DNA from: Chryseobacterium gleum
Lineage (GTDB): Bacteria > Bacteroidota > Bacteroidia > Flavobacteriales_D > Sanyastnellaceae
Length of the DNA: 45,928 nucleotides
Assembly: GCA_945869405.1 (NCBI GenBank)
Contig: CAMBPD010000004.1
Span: 1 to 45,928 of the forward strand
Reading direction: 5' to 3'
Each line of letters opens with the position of its first letter. Positions within the stretch are counted from its first letter, which is position 1. Made by a program: the position numbers and the translations under genes. The notes beneath the pieces were generated by a model. It ran no database searches. It worked only from the letters and a program-made list of their open reading frames with translations, and was not told where the DNA came from. Positions 1-8,528 of this stretch are shown in pieces.

Positions 1-2990
1 TCGCATACATTTATTGGAACATACATTTGTCCGCCAGGTATTTCGTCAAAAACAACTATCGCTACGGTTGCTATATCAGAGCACCCAAATTCATCACTGA
101 CCGTTACCGTGTACTCTACACTCGCTGAGGGGGTAGCAGTGGGAGTAGACGAGAGTGAGTTATCCAAAAAATCTGCGGGCGACCACACATACTCCACGCC
201 ACCGCCTGCCGATAAAACTGCGTTTTGACCATTGCAGAGGGTGACATCATCAGAAACCTCGGCATCCACAGCACTTACATCAACCACTACACTCAGTGTT
301 TCCGAATCGCATTCGTTTTCATCGACCACGAAATAGGTGGTAGAAACAGAAGGGCTTGCGATAGGGTTGGTGATATCCAATGCAGACAGCGTGATGTCAT
401 AGAGCCAATACAAATTATCTGTTCCTGTCGCGTTCAGTTGGGTCGTTTCATCTGCACACAACACGACATCATTTTGAATGGTTGGAGCTACATCCGGAAT
501 AATTATAACTTGTACCGAAGCGGTATCTGCCGTTGCACACAATGCGTTGTCGTAGCCCACAAGCTGTATGGTGTACTCACCACCCTCGCTAAACTGATGG
601 GTGGGTTCAAACTCAACACTTGAGTTTCCATCGCCAAAATCCCACATGTAATTTGATGCTCCAACCGTTGTATTGGTGAGTGCGACGACATCACTCACAC
701 AAACTTGCGCAGGGCCATCAATTGTAACCTCTGCCTGTATCGCGCTTAGATCGAACCGGAATACAGCCAAGTTACAACCTGTGCTTTCATTGGTATTGCT
801 CCATGCCCCGGGTGTTGTTGGGAAGTCATCATTGTTTTGACAGCCCGCGCACACCGCGTGGTAAACAGAACCGTTTTTATCGAACCGTGAAGTACCACCA
901 TCCACGTGTTCATTGCTTTCACTACCTCCTAAAAAAGAGCCGTAAAGCAGGTCTTGAGCATTTGGCGTAAGCACACACAAATAAAAATCACTTCCATCGG
1001 TGGTGCTTTGAAATGCATCTGGAGTTACGGGCAAGCCAAACGTTGTGCTTTGGTTAGCGTAGCAGTCGCCGCCCATGCCTGAGCAATTATTGGTGTTGAT
1101 GTCGCCACCCCAACCGCTGAAATAGATTTGCTCGCAATCACTTACTAAGAAAGCGGTAGGAGAAATATCAATGGCGCCGCTGCCATTACCCACCGTAGTA
1201 TTCCACTCCATGCTACTTAGGTCAGGGGTGAACTTGGTGATGAACTGGCCACTATTGGGCTGCCCATACAACCCTGGCGTGATGGGCATGTTGCCGGTAG
1301 ATTGGCCATAAGCATAAATGTTGCCTGCTGCATCGCTTTGCGCGAAATACACTTGATCGTAGGAAGGTGTGCCCACAAACGTGCCTGCCACCAATGCAAA
1401 GTTTTCGGGATTAATGACTGCGATGTATCCGTCTGTTTCTCCATTCCAAGTTGGGTCTGCAGCGGTTGGTGTTACCCAAGAAAAGTTTGCGCTTTGCGTG
1501 CCTCCTGCGATTATTAATTGGCCCGAGGAATTGAATTCGACGGCATAGCAAGCGTCACGACCACCACCACCAATGTATCTGCTCAAAAGAAGCGAGTTTA
1601 GGTTAGGAGATAGCTTGAAGAGAACACCATCAAAATTGCCACCACCGAAGCTACCCGAGGTCACCGGAAAGTCGTCGCTTCGTGTAATCGTTACCACGTA
1701 TACGTTGTCTTGTGCGTCCACATTCACTTGGCCTCTAAAAGGGTCGCCGTAGTTATACCACAGTTGATCTGCATTGTTCAGTCCATCGTTGTCGCTTCCC
1801 CCAATAAATGTAGACGCCAAGAGCGATCCATCGGTATTGAATTTGGCAATAAACAAATCTGATCCGTTGGGGTGTTCGCCCGTGAAAAAACCACTCATAG
1901 TCAATGGCGGACCGCCTACAAAGGCAGATTGAAACGCTCCAGATTGTATGGGAAAATCTGAGCTACCTGTAACCCCAAAAACGATAATTCTATCTTCACT
2001 ATCCACCACAACGCTGTGAGGTGTTTCCTGCCTCGATCCTCCCAAATAAGAACTGTACAACAACTGCGCTCCCTCCGAATTAAACTTTGAGATAGCGATA
2101 TCAAAATCATTGGTGCTAGCGGCATTAAAGGTTGTAGAAAATGCTCCTACTGTAGTCGGATATCCGGGAGCAAAAACAACCGACCCCGCTATGAGATTGC
2201 CCTCCGAGTCGTCGCACGCTGTAAAGCCCCAACTATTGGCTGGTGAGCCTATGAATGTCGAAAAAGCGATTTCCGGATCGATCACAAGAGGCAGCGTTCT
2301 ATCATAGCGACCCAATCGAAAACTCAGAACCTCGTCTTGCAGAACATAACTGCAGGAGATCTCCATCATTTTACCTTCAATAATTTGGTAGGCATACGGC
2401 TGCTTTTCAATGACCGTTTGAACAGTGGTGTGGATGAGAAGGTTGGTAGCATTATCGTGTGAAACGAGCGAGCACGAAGCCCCCTCGATGGCCACTTTAA
2501 CGAGCGAAGGATCTGCGCCCGCCTCAATGATCCAATCGTATTTCAGTTTGCCTTCGGCGGTATACATCAGCACATCAATACCCGGAAAAACCTCATGCAT
2601 GCGTGTTCGGCCAAAGACGGCGCAATGGTTTACCTGAGCCTCGGTCTGTGATGAGGTGTAATAATTGTAATAATGCTTCCCCGGTTGTTCTCCGGAAGTA
2701 GATTGAGCGCGGCCGTTCACAAAATTCACTCGATAGGTATGGCCATGAAGCGAGTCTGAGTCGGCCTTTCCATGTGTGTTATGCAACCGACTCAACTCCG
2801 AGGGCTCATACAGCTGATAGGTAAACCCCGTCGTTTCGGTCCAAAGAAACCCGGCGGTTAAGGGAGTTTGAAAAGCCACTTGCTCGGGCCACTGCCCTTG
2901 ATTCGCGATCCACTCGGGCTGGGCAAAAACTATAGTCCCCGCCAAACAAGCGAAACAAGTAAGAAAGATATAGGGCCGCAAGCATGACAT
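1..2990 (-). CDS. Large secreted protein with SBBP-like beta-propeller repeats followed by PKD-like domains; C-terminus runs off the window start
   Basis: Minus-strand reading from ATG at 2990 (MSCLRPYIFLTCFACLAGTIVFAQPEWIANQGQWPEQVAF...) stays open to position 1; repeated segments such as 'FIAKFNTDGSLLASTFIGGSDNDG' and 'LYSSYLGGSRQETPHSVVVDSEDRIIVFGVTGSSDFP', then PKD motif 'NYMWDFGDGNSSVEFEPTHQFSEGGEYTIQLVGYD'. Absent from the ORF track because the stop is outside the window. Confidence 0.85.
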   Translation of the reverse strand, partial: MSCLRPYIFLTCFACLAGTIVFAQPEWIANQGQWPEQVAFQTPLTAGFLWTETTGFTYQLYEPSELSRLHNTHGKADSDSLHGHTYRVNFVNGRAQSTSGEQPGKHYYNYYTSSQTEAQVNHCAVFGRTRMHEVFPGIDVLMYTAEGKLKYDWIIEAGADPSLVKVAIEGASCSLVSHDNATNLLIHTTVQTVIEKQPYAYQIIEGKMMEISCSYVLQDEVLSFRLGRYDRTLPLVIDPEIAFSTFIGSPANSWGFTACDDSEGNLIAGSVVFAPGYPTTVGAFSTTFNAASTNDFDIAISKFNSEGAQLLYSSYLGGSRQETPHSVVVDSEDRIIVFGVTGSSDFPIQSGAFQSAFVGGPPLTMSGFFTGEHPNGSDLFIAKFNTDGSLLASTFIGGSDNDGLNNADQLWYNYGDPFRGQVNVDAQDNVYVVTITRSDDFPVTSGSFGGGNFDGVLFKLSPNLNSLLLSRYIGGGGRDACYAVEFNSSGQLIIAGGTQSANFSWVTPTAADPTWNGETDGYIAVINPENFALVAGTFVGTPSYDQVYFAQSDAAGNIYAYGQSTGNMPITPGLYGQPNSGQFITKFTPDLSSMEWNTTVGNGSGAIDISPTAFLVSDCEQIYFSGWGGDINTNNCSGMGGDCYANQSTTFGLPVTPDAFQSTTDGSDFYLCVLTPNAQDLLYGSFLGGSESNEHVDGGTSRFDKNGSVYHAVCAGCQNNDDFPTTPGAWSNTNESTGCNLAVFRFDLSAIQAEVTIDGPAQVCVSDVVALTNTTVGASNYMWDFGDGNSSVEFEPTHQFSEGGEYTIQLVGYDNALCATADTASVQVIIIPDVAPTIQNDVVLCADETTQLNATGTDNLYWLYDITLSALDITNPIASPSVSTTYFVVDENECDSETLSVVVDVSAVDAEVSDDVTLCNGQNAVLSAGGGVEYVWSPADFLDNSLSSTPTATPSASVEYTVTVSDEFGCSDIATVAIVVFDEIPGGQMYVPINVC

Positions 2991-3086
2991 CCAAGATGAA
3001 GACTCAATAGGCACTCAGAAGGTTGAGCGACAATTATTCTTATACCAAATATCGATGACGTTTACAGTGAACTTAAAAAACGTTCA

Positions 3087-4070
3087 TTAAATAAGTGCAT
3101 GGATGACGCACCAAATGGAGGAAATAACCAAGGCATAAAAAAAGAAGGGCGCCACAAGCGATATTCGATAGTTTGCAAACCAATAGCCTAAGAGAAAAGC
3201 CACAGGGAGCAGCAGTGCCATTACAATCCACTTCCACACGAGCACGTAGGCAAGCAGGTAGGAGCCTCCAATAGAAAGAGCTACCACAAAGAAAATGGTG
3301 CGAACTGTTTTTGCCTTATTTGAAGATCTTTCGGATAGAAAAAGGTATCGCGGAATGGAAAACAAGAGCGACAACATTGCTATGAATCCGAATATGCGTT
3401 CTGATTTATTCCAACCCCCAAAAAAAGATTGGACATCAAAACTGACCCATTTATGGAACAAAACCATGCCCTTTATATCATCCTGGAAGTACAGCCATGA
3501 CACCCAGTATCCGAAGGGCACTGCGAAAGCAATAACCGGCAATATGTATTCGCGCCAATTGAATGAACGCGTCGCAGCAGTTCCGACCCAAATTCCCAAC
3601 ACCAAAATCAAATACGGAGGAAAGCACACGGCGCCCAAGCCATACCAAAATCCCGATTCAAAATACTCGGCCAACACGCGAGGTTGATTGAAGATCTTAA
3701 GGTGATTGTTTAACCCAAACAACACGAACAGATTCGCAAGTAACACAGGGACCGATAGCTGGATAATCGCCAGCGTGGTGGCCAAAAGTGAATACACCAA
3801 AGCGGGCACAAAAACAGGCACGTCAAAGAATTCGTGCTTATTGAACACACTATTGGTCAGGTAAGCGCCAACTAGAATTAGAAACGCACTCAAAGCTGCC
3901 AACGCCCATGAGTCCGTATACCATCCCAGTAAAAAACGATCGAGAGGAAAACCAGCGTCAAACGCAACAAGGCGCCCTCTTTCAGCCGCAAGGCACAAGA
4001 CGGTAATCGTTGTCAATGGCAACAAGGCCAGTGATAAGGGTTGGTTCGATGCGTAGCTGCGTAAAATCAT
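3087..4070 (-). CDS. Polytopic membrane protein, DUF6427-like
   Basis: 327 aa ORF, strongly hydrophobic with many TM segments; position next to a DUF6341-like gene and purD fits the Flavobacteriia family. Confidence 0.7.
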   Translation of the reverse strand: MILRSYASNQPLSLALLPLTTITVLCLAAERGRLVAFDAGFPLDRFLLGWYTDSWALAALSAFLILVGAYLTNSVFNKHEFFDVPVFVPALVYSLLATTLAIIQLSVPVLLANLFVLFGLNNHLKIFNQPRVLAEYFESGFWYGLGAVCFPPYLILVLGIWVGTAATRSFNWREYILPVIAFAVPFGYWVSWLYFQDDIKGMVLFHKWVSFDVQSFFGGWNKSERIFGFIAMLSLLFSIPRYLFLSERSSNKAKTVRTIFFVVALSIGGSYLLAYVLVWKWIVMALLLPVAFLLGYWFANYRISLVAPFFFYALVISSIWCVIHALI

Positions 4071-4157
4071 TTCGACAAAAGTGCGGCAACAAAAATGATG
4101 GTAACCGTAGGTGATTTGAACAACCTCGCTTAGATTTGCCGCACAAATTTTTCAACC

Positions 4158-4346
4158 ATGAATCTACAAAGTATCCTTAAGCCAATAGTTGACGGCTTTC
4201 AATGGACTTTCAAGAATGTAATAGAGCCAATAGGTCCTACGATGAATTGGATTTGTATTGTATTCGCATTCCTGGCTATCGCCTACTGGTTGAGACGTCA
4301 GAAAGCCTATACCGCTAAAGCAACAAAAGAAGGCACTACAGCCTAA
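4158..4346 (+). CDS. Small single-TM membrane protein, DUF6341-like
   Basis: 62 aa 'MNLQSILKPIVDGFQWTFKNVIEPIGPTMNWICIVFAFLAIAYWLRRQKAY...'; TAnnTTTG box upstream (4131-4138) and an intrinsic terminator just downstream support a real gene. Confidence 0.65.
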   Translation: MNLQSILKPIVDGFQWTFKNVIEPIGPTMNWICIVFAFLAIAYWLRRQKAYTAKATKEGTTA

Positions 4347-4370
4347 GAGGCAGTGGTTCAACATAGATTA

Positions 4371-4396
4371 CCCCACCCAAGTAAGGTGGGGTTTTT
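4371..4396 (+). terminator. Rho-independent terminator after the 62-aa gene
   Basis: CCCCACC-caagtaa-GGTGGGG followed by TTTTT. Confidence 0.85.
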
Positions 4397-4451
4397 AATG
4401 CGCTAACGCATACAAAAAAACGGAAAACTAGTAGTTAAAACGAGCGTTGAA

Positions 4452-5723
4452 TCACACCAAATCTTTCCCCAAATCTCTCCGGAAATATTTACCCTTCCAA
4501 TGAATAGCATCAGCATTTGCATAGGATGTATTCAACGCTTCATGGATGGTATTGCCGTAGGATGTTATGGCCAACACACGACCGCCATTGGTCTTCAGCA
4601 CATCGGATTCTAGCCTTGTTCCTGCGTGAAACACCAAGCTTCCGCTTACTTGTTCAAGGCCGGATATTTCATTTCCCTTTTCATACTCTTCGGGATAACC
4701 ACCCGCCACGAGCATGACAGTTGCTGCAGCTCGAGTATCAAACTCAATCGTCATCCCTTTCAAGTTGCGCGATCCTGCGGCATACAACAAAGGCAATATA
4801 TCGCTCGCTATCCGAGGCATGACCACCTCTGTTTCCGGGTCACCCATTCGGCAATTGTATTCGATCACAAATGGTTCGCCACCAACACTGATTAGACCAA
4901 AAAAAACAAACCCTGTGTATCGCATGCCTTCCTCGCGTATGCCGAGCATGGTTGGCTTAACGATGCGCTCCACGACCTTGTGCATGAACGATTCATCTGC
5001 AAATGGCACAGGGCTCACTGCGCCCATGCCACCAGTATTCAACCCAGTATCGCCCTCGCCAATTCGCTTGTAATCCTTTGCCTCGGGCAAAAGCACGAAA
5101 TCCAACCCATCGGTTAGTGCAAAAACAGAGAGTTCAATACCCGAAAGAAACTCCTCCACTACTACTCGTGAGCTCGACGCTCCAAACTGACCGCCTAGCA
5201 ACGTTTTAAGGGCCTGGTGAGCCTCGTCTAATGTGGATACAATGAGGACGCCCTTTCCTGCGGCCAGGCCATCCGCTTTGAGCACATACGGCCCCGGCAA
5301 TGAGTTCAGATAAGCGAGTCCCTGTTGTAATGTTTCTGGAGTAAACGTGGCATAGCCTGCGGTGGGTATGCCGTTACGTTGCATAAACTGCTTTGCAAAA
5401 TCTTTGCTCCCTTCCAACTGCGCCGCGAAGCGATCGGGCCCCACGAACTTCACGTTCTTCAATGACTCTGTTTCGTAGAAATAATCGGCCAACCCTTCAA
5501 CCAAAGGAACCTCGGGGCCCACAACCACTAGGGTTATGTGGTTTTGCAACACTAGGTCTCGAATGGAATCGAAATCACTCAACGAACAAGGGAGGTTCGT
5601 TGCAAAGTGAGCCGTTCCTGGATTACCAGGGGCGATAAACAATTGCTTCAATACAGGGCTTTTCGATACTTTCCAGCCCAACGCATGCTCACGACCGCCG
5701 GAGCCTAAAATCAATACATTCAT
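4452..5723 (-). CDS. purD: Phosphoribosylamine--glycine ligase
   Basis: MNVLILGSGGREHALGWK..., 'GPEVPLVEGLADYF', 'KADGLAAGKGV', 'GFVFFGLISVGGEPFVIEYNCRMGDPETE'. Start at 5723 preferred over the ORF-track start at 5744. Confidence 0.96.
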   Translation of the reverse strand: MNVLILGSGGREHALGWKVSKSPVLKQLFIAPGNPGTAHFATNLPCSLSDFDSIRDLVLQNHITLVVVGPEVPLVEGLADYFYETESLKNVKFVGPDRFAAQLEGSKDFAKQFMQRNGIPTAGYATFTPETLQQGLAYLNSLPGPYVLKADGLAAGKGVLIVSTLDEAHQALKTLLGGQFGASSSRVVVEEFLSGIELSVFALTDGLDFVLLPEAKDYKRIGEGDTGLNTGGMGAVSPVPFADESFMHKVVERIVKPTMLGIREEGMRYTGFVFFGLISVGGEPFVIEYNCRMGDPETEVVMPRIASDILPLLYAAGSRNLKGMTIEFDTRAAATVMLVAGGYPEEYEKGNEISGLEQVSGSLVFHAGTRLESDVLKTNGGRVLAITSYGNTIHEALNTSYANADAIHWKGKYFRRDLGKDLV

Positions 5724-5803
5724 GACAGGTTCTTTGGGGTGCAAATTTGAGCGGAAAGGCGGAAGTGATGGGGTTAATTTTTAAACATCCCCCACATAGC
5801 TTA

Positions 5804-6799
5804 TTAGACCAAGAAGTCCACACCGTCATACTTCGAGACGATGGCCTCAAGCTTTCGCAACACCACTTCTGCATCGTTGGAGGTCACGAGTTCCATGCGA
5901 TCCTCTTTAAAATGAGGAATACCTTTAAAATAGTTGCTGTAGTGCCGGCGCATTTCGAGCACCCCTAAGATTGGGCCCTTCCACTTCAACGAAAATTCAA
6001 AATGCCTTCTGCATGCCTCAACGCGCATGGAAATAGTTGGTGGTGGCAATTTCTCGCCTGTTCGCACGAAGTGCTTTATCTCGTTGAAAATCCATGGGTA
6101 ACCTATACTAGCCCTGCCAACCATAATTCCATCCACACCATACTTGCTTTTGTATTCCATTGCCTTTTCGGGTGAGTCAATGTCGCCATTGCCGAAAATT
6201 GGAATGCGCATGCGTGGGTTCTCTTTAATTTTTGAGATAAGCGTCCAATCTGCCGAGCCCTTATACATCTGCACACGTGTTCTACCGTGCACTGTAAGCG
6301 CCTGAATGCCTATGTCTTGCAACCGCTCGGCTACCTCCACGACATTCTTAGTGTCTTCATCCCAACCCAACCTTGTTTTCACAGTAACTGGTAGCTTAGT
6401 GGCTTTCACAATTGCCTCCGTCATCGCAACCATCTTGGGGATATCCTTCAATATACCTGCGCCCGCTCCCTTGCAAGTCACCTTGCTCACCGGACAGCCG
6501 TAATTGATGTCTAATAAATCGGGATTTGTTGACTCAATTATTTCCGCGCACTTCACCATTGTTTCTATGTCGCTTCCAAAAATTTGGACCCCGATTGGTC
6601 TTTCGTACTCAAAAATATCAAGCTTCATTCGGCTCTTGGCCGCATCTCGTATAAGGCCTTCACTGCTTATAAACTCAGTGTACATCATGTCCACGCCATT
6701 CTCTTTGCACACCAATCGAAACGGCGGATCACTAACGTCCTCCATGGGCGCGAGCAAGAGCGGGAAATCCGGCAATTCGATGTTACCAATTTTAATCAT
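5804..6799 (-). CDS. dusB: tRNA-dihydrouridine synthase, DusB type
   Basis: MIKIGNIELPDFPLLLAPMEDVSDPPFR..., 'DINYGCPVSKVTCKGAGAGIL', 'VKTRLGWDE', 'ALTVHGRTRVQMYKGSADW'. Start 6799 preferred over 6877. Confidence 0.94.
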   Translation of the reverse strand: MIKIGNIELPDFPLLLAPMEDVSDPPFRLVCKENGVDMMYTEFISSEGLIRDAAKSRMKLDIFEYERPIGVQIFGSDIETMVKCAEIIESTNPDLLDINYGCPVSKVTCKGAGAGILKDIPKMVAMTEAIVKATKLPVTVKTRLGWDEDTKNVVEVAERLQDIGIQALTVHGRTRVQMYKGSADWTLISKIKENPRMRIPIFGNGDIDSPEKAMEYKSKYGVDGIMVGRASIGYPWIFNEIKHFVRTGEKLPPPTISMRVEACRRHFEFSLKWKGPILGVLEMRRHYSNYFKGIPHFKEDRMELVTSNDAEVVLRKLEAIVSKYDGVDFLV

Positions 6800-6840
6800 T
6801 GCAAAAAGCGGATGCAAAGATACTTTGCTTCCTTTGTACC

Positions 6841-7797
6841 ATGAACTCATTATTAAAAAGCTTGAGTGCTTTACCACAACTAATTCTGTTCACCTCACTT
6901 ACACTAGCCTGCATCGGCTTGGGAACGATTGTGGCCATGGGGGTTGGCACCTCAGTATTTGGCATTCCGCTTGTCGATCTTCCGCTTGTATTGTCGCAGC
7001 CCGAGCCTCGCTATGCGCATGCCCTCATATGGATGAATAATGTTACCCAGTTAGTTGGTTTTGCATTGCCCGTTTTTCTCTACCTTATTCTTTTTGGGGG
7101 TTCTTCGGTTCACAACCTCATGCTCAGCAAACGGGGCGTACTTCTTTTGGTTGCCCCTGTGATTATTATCTGCGCAGCTCCACTAATCGATATTTCAGCA
7201 TTCATAAACAGCCTTCTCATTCCAGAAAATTCGTGGCTAGAGCGCACGTTCAAGCCAACGGAAGAACTTGCGGAACGCATTACGCGAATGTTTTTAGACC
7301 CCATGACGGGTGTGCCAACAGGGGTAGCATTTTTGAGCATTGCCATTATTCCAGCGGTATGCGAAGAATTGGTGTTTCGCGGAGTCATGCTGCCGCTTTT
7401 CGCTAAGATGACACGCAATATCCACGTTGCAATTTGGACCACGGCCTTTCTTTTCAGCTTAATACATGTACAGTTTTATGGCTTTCTGCCACGCATGTTT
7501 ATGGGGGCATTGTTGGGATACCTTGTTATTTGGAGTGGAAGTTTATGGAGCTCAATTCTCGCACACTTCGTCAATAACGCCTCTGCTTTTCTGATGTTTC
7601 AGCATTACGGAACACTCGAAACCCCTGAAAACAGTCTCTTTAGCCATTGGGGATTCTACGCTTTAGCAACCCTCATTTTCGCTGCGCTTGTGCGCTTCTC
7701 TCTTCAGAAAAGCTCTTGGCCGAGGAACAGTTTCAACTACTTGGGAATTCCTGATGAACAGGGAAGGCGACCAACGGCAGACCTATTAAACACTTAA
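6841..7797 (+). CDS. CPBP-family (Abi/CAAX protease-like) intramembrane metalloprotease
   Basis: 'AVCEELVFRGVMLPLF' (EExxxR), 'FLFSLIHVQFYGFLPRMFMGALLGYL' and 'ILAHFVNNASAF' (HxxxN) motifs in a multi-TM protein. Start 6841 preferred over 6799. Confidence 0.88.
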   Translation: MNSLLKSLSALPQLILFTSLTLACIGLGTIVAMGVGTSVFGIPLVDLPLVLSQPEPRYAHALIWMNNVTQLVGFALPVFLYLILFGGSSVHNLMLSKRGVLLLVAPVIIICAAPLIDISAFINSLLIPENSWLERTFKPTEELAERITRMFLDPMTGVPTGVAFLSIAIIPAVCEELVFRGVMLPLFAKMTRNIHVAIWTTAFLFSLIHVQFYGFLPRMFMGALLGYLVIWSGSLWSSILAHFVNNASAFLMFQHYGTLETPENSLFSHWGFYALATLIFAALVRFSLQKSSWPRNSFNYLGIPDEQGRRPTADLLNT

Positions 7798-8460
7798 CGT
7801 CCATTCGGCCCAACGCAAGTCTTCTGGAGTAGTTACTTTAATGTTTTCTCTATTGCCCTCTACGAGTAGAATGGAATAACCCGCTGATTCTACCACGGAA
7901 GCATCATCGGTAAAAGAGGGGCTATAAGGCTGGGTAAACGCTTTTCGTAATACAGCCAATTGAAAGCACTGAGGGGTTTGCACAATTCGAAGGTTCGAGC
8001 GTTCTGTTGCTCGATTAACTTCGCCTTGTACCTCCCGCACGCTGTCATTTACCGCGATCACAGGAACGGCGCTTCCGTGCTTCTCTGCCATTTCGAAGCA
8101 TCTCATCAGGGTATTCACATCTACAAATGGTCTAACACCGTCATGAATCCCGACCACAGCGTGCTCGCTTGTGATTGTGTCCAATGCACATTTTACAGAA
8201 TGGAAACGCTCTTCACCTCCACCGACAACTGTATGTGGAACATCAAAGGCAAACGCCTCGAGCTGCTCTTGCCAATATGCAAAATAGTCTGGATGCAAAA
8301 CCAATAACAAGCTCATTGAACGATCAAACGTATGCAGTCTGTGCAGGGTGTGCATGAGTATCGGCTTGCCCGCCACAACTAAGAACTGCTTGGGAAGGAC
8401 TGCGCCCATGCGCCTGCCGCTTCCCGCAGCAACAACTATGGTATACCGATTACTCTGCAT
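7786..8460 (-). CDS. ispD: 2-C-methyl-D-erythritol 4-phosphate cytidylyltransferase
   Basis: 'IVVAAGSGRRMGAVLPKQFLVVAGKPILMHTL', 'VGIHDGVRPFV', 'QTPQCFQLAVLRKAF', 'TDDASVVESAGYSILLVEGNRENIKVTTPEDL'. Confidence 0.96.
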   Translation of the reverse strand: MQSNRYTIVVAAGSGRRMGAVLPKQFLVVAGKPILMHTLHRLHTFDRSMSLLLVLHPDYFAYWQEQLEAFAFDVPHTVVGGGEERFHSVKCALDTITSEHAVVGIHDGVRPFVDVNTLMRCFEMAEKHGSAVPVIAVNDSVREVQGEVNRATERSNLRIVQTPQCFQLAVLRKAFTQPYSPSFTDDASVVESAGYSILLVEGNRENIKVTTPEDLRWAEWTLSV

Positions 8461-8528
8461 GACACAAGTAAACTACCAGCAACTTCGGAAGGGCATTCTC
8501 ATTTTCCATGCAATCCCCCGTCAGAAAA

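Noticed and set aside
225-623. 132-aa plus-strand ORF
   Set aside because: Antisense to the continuous partial surface-protein frame 1-2990.
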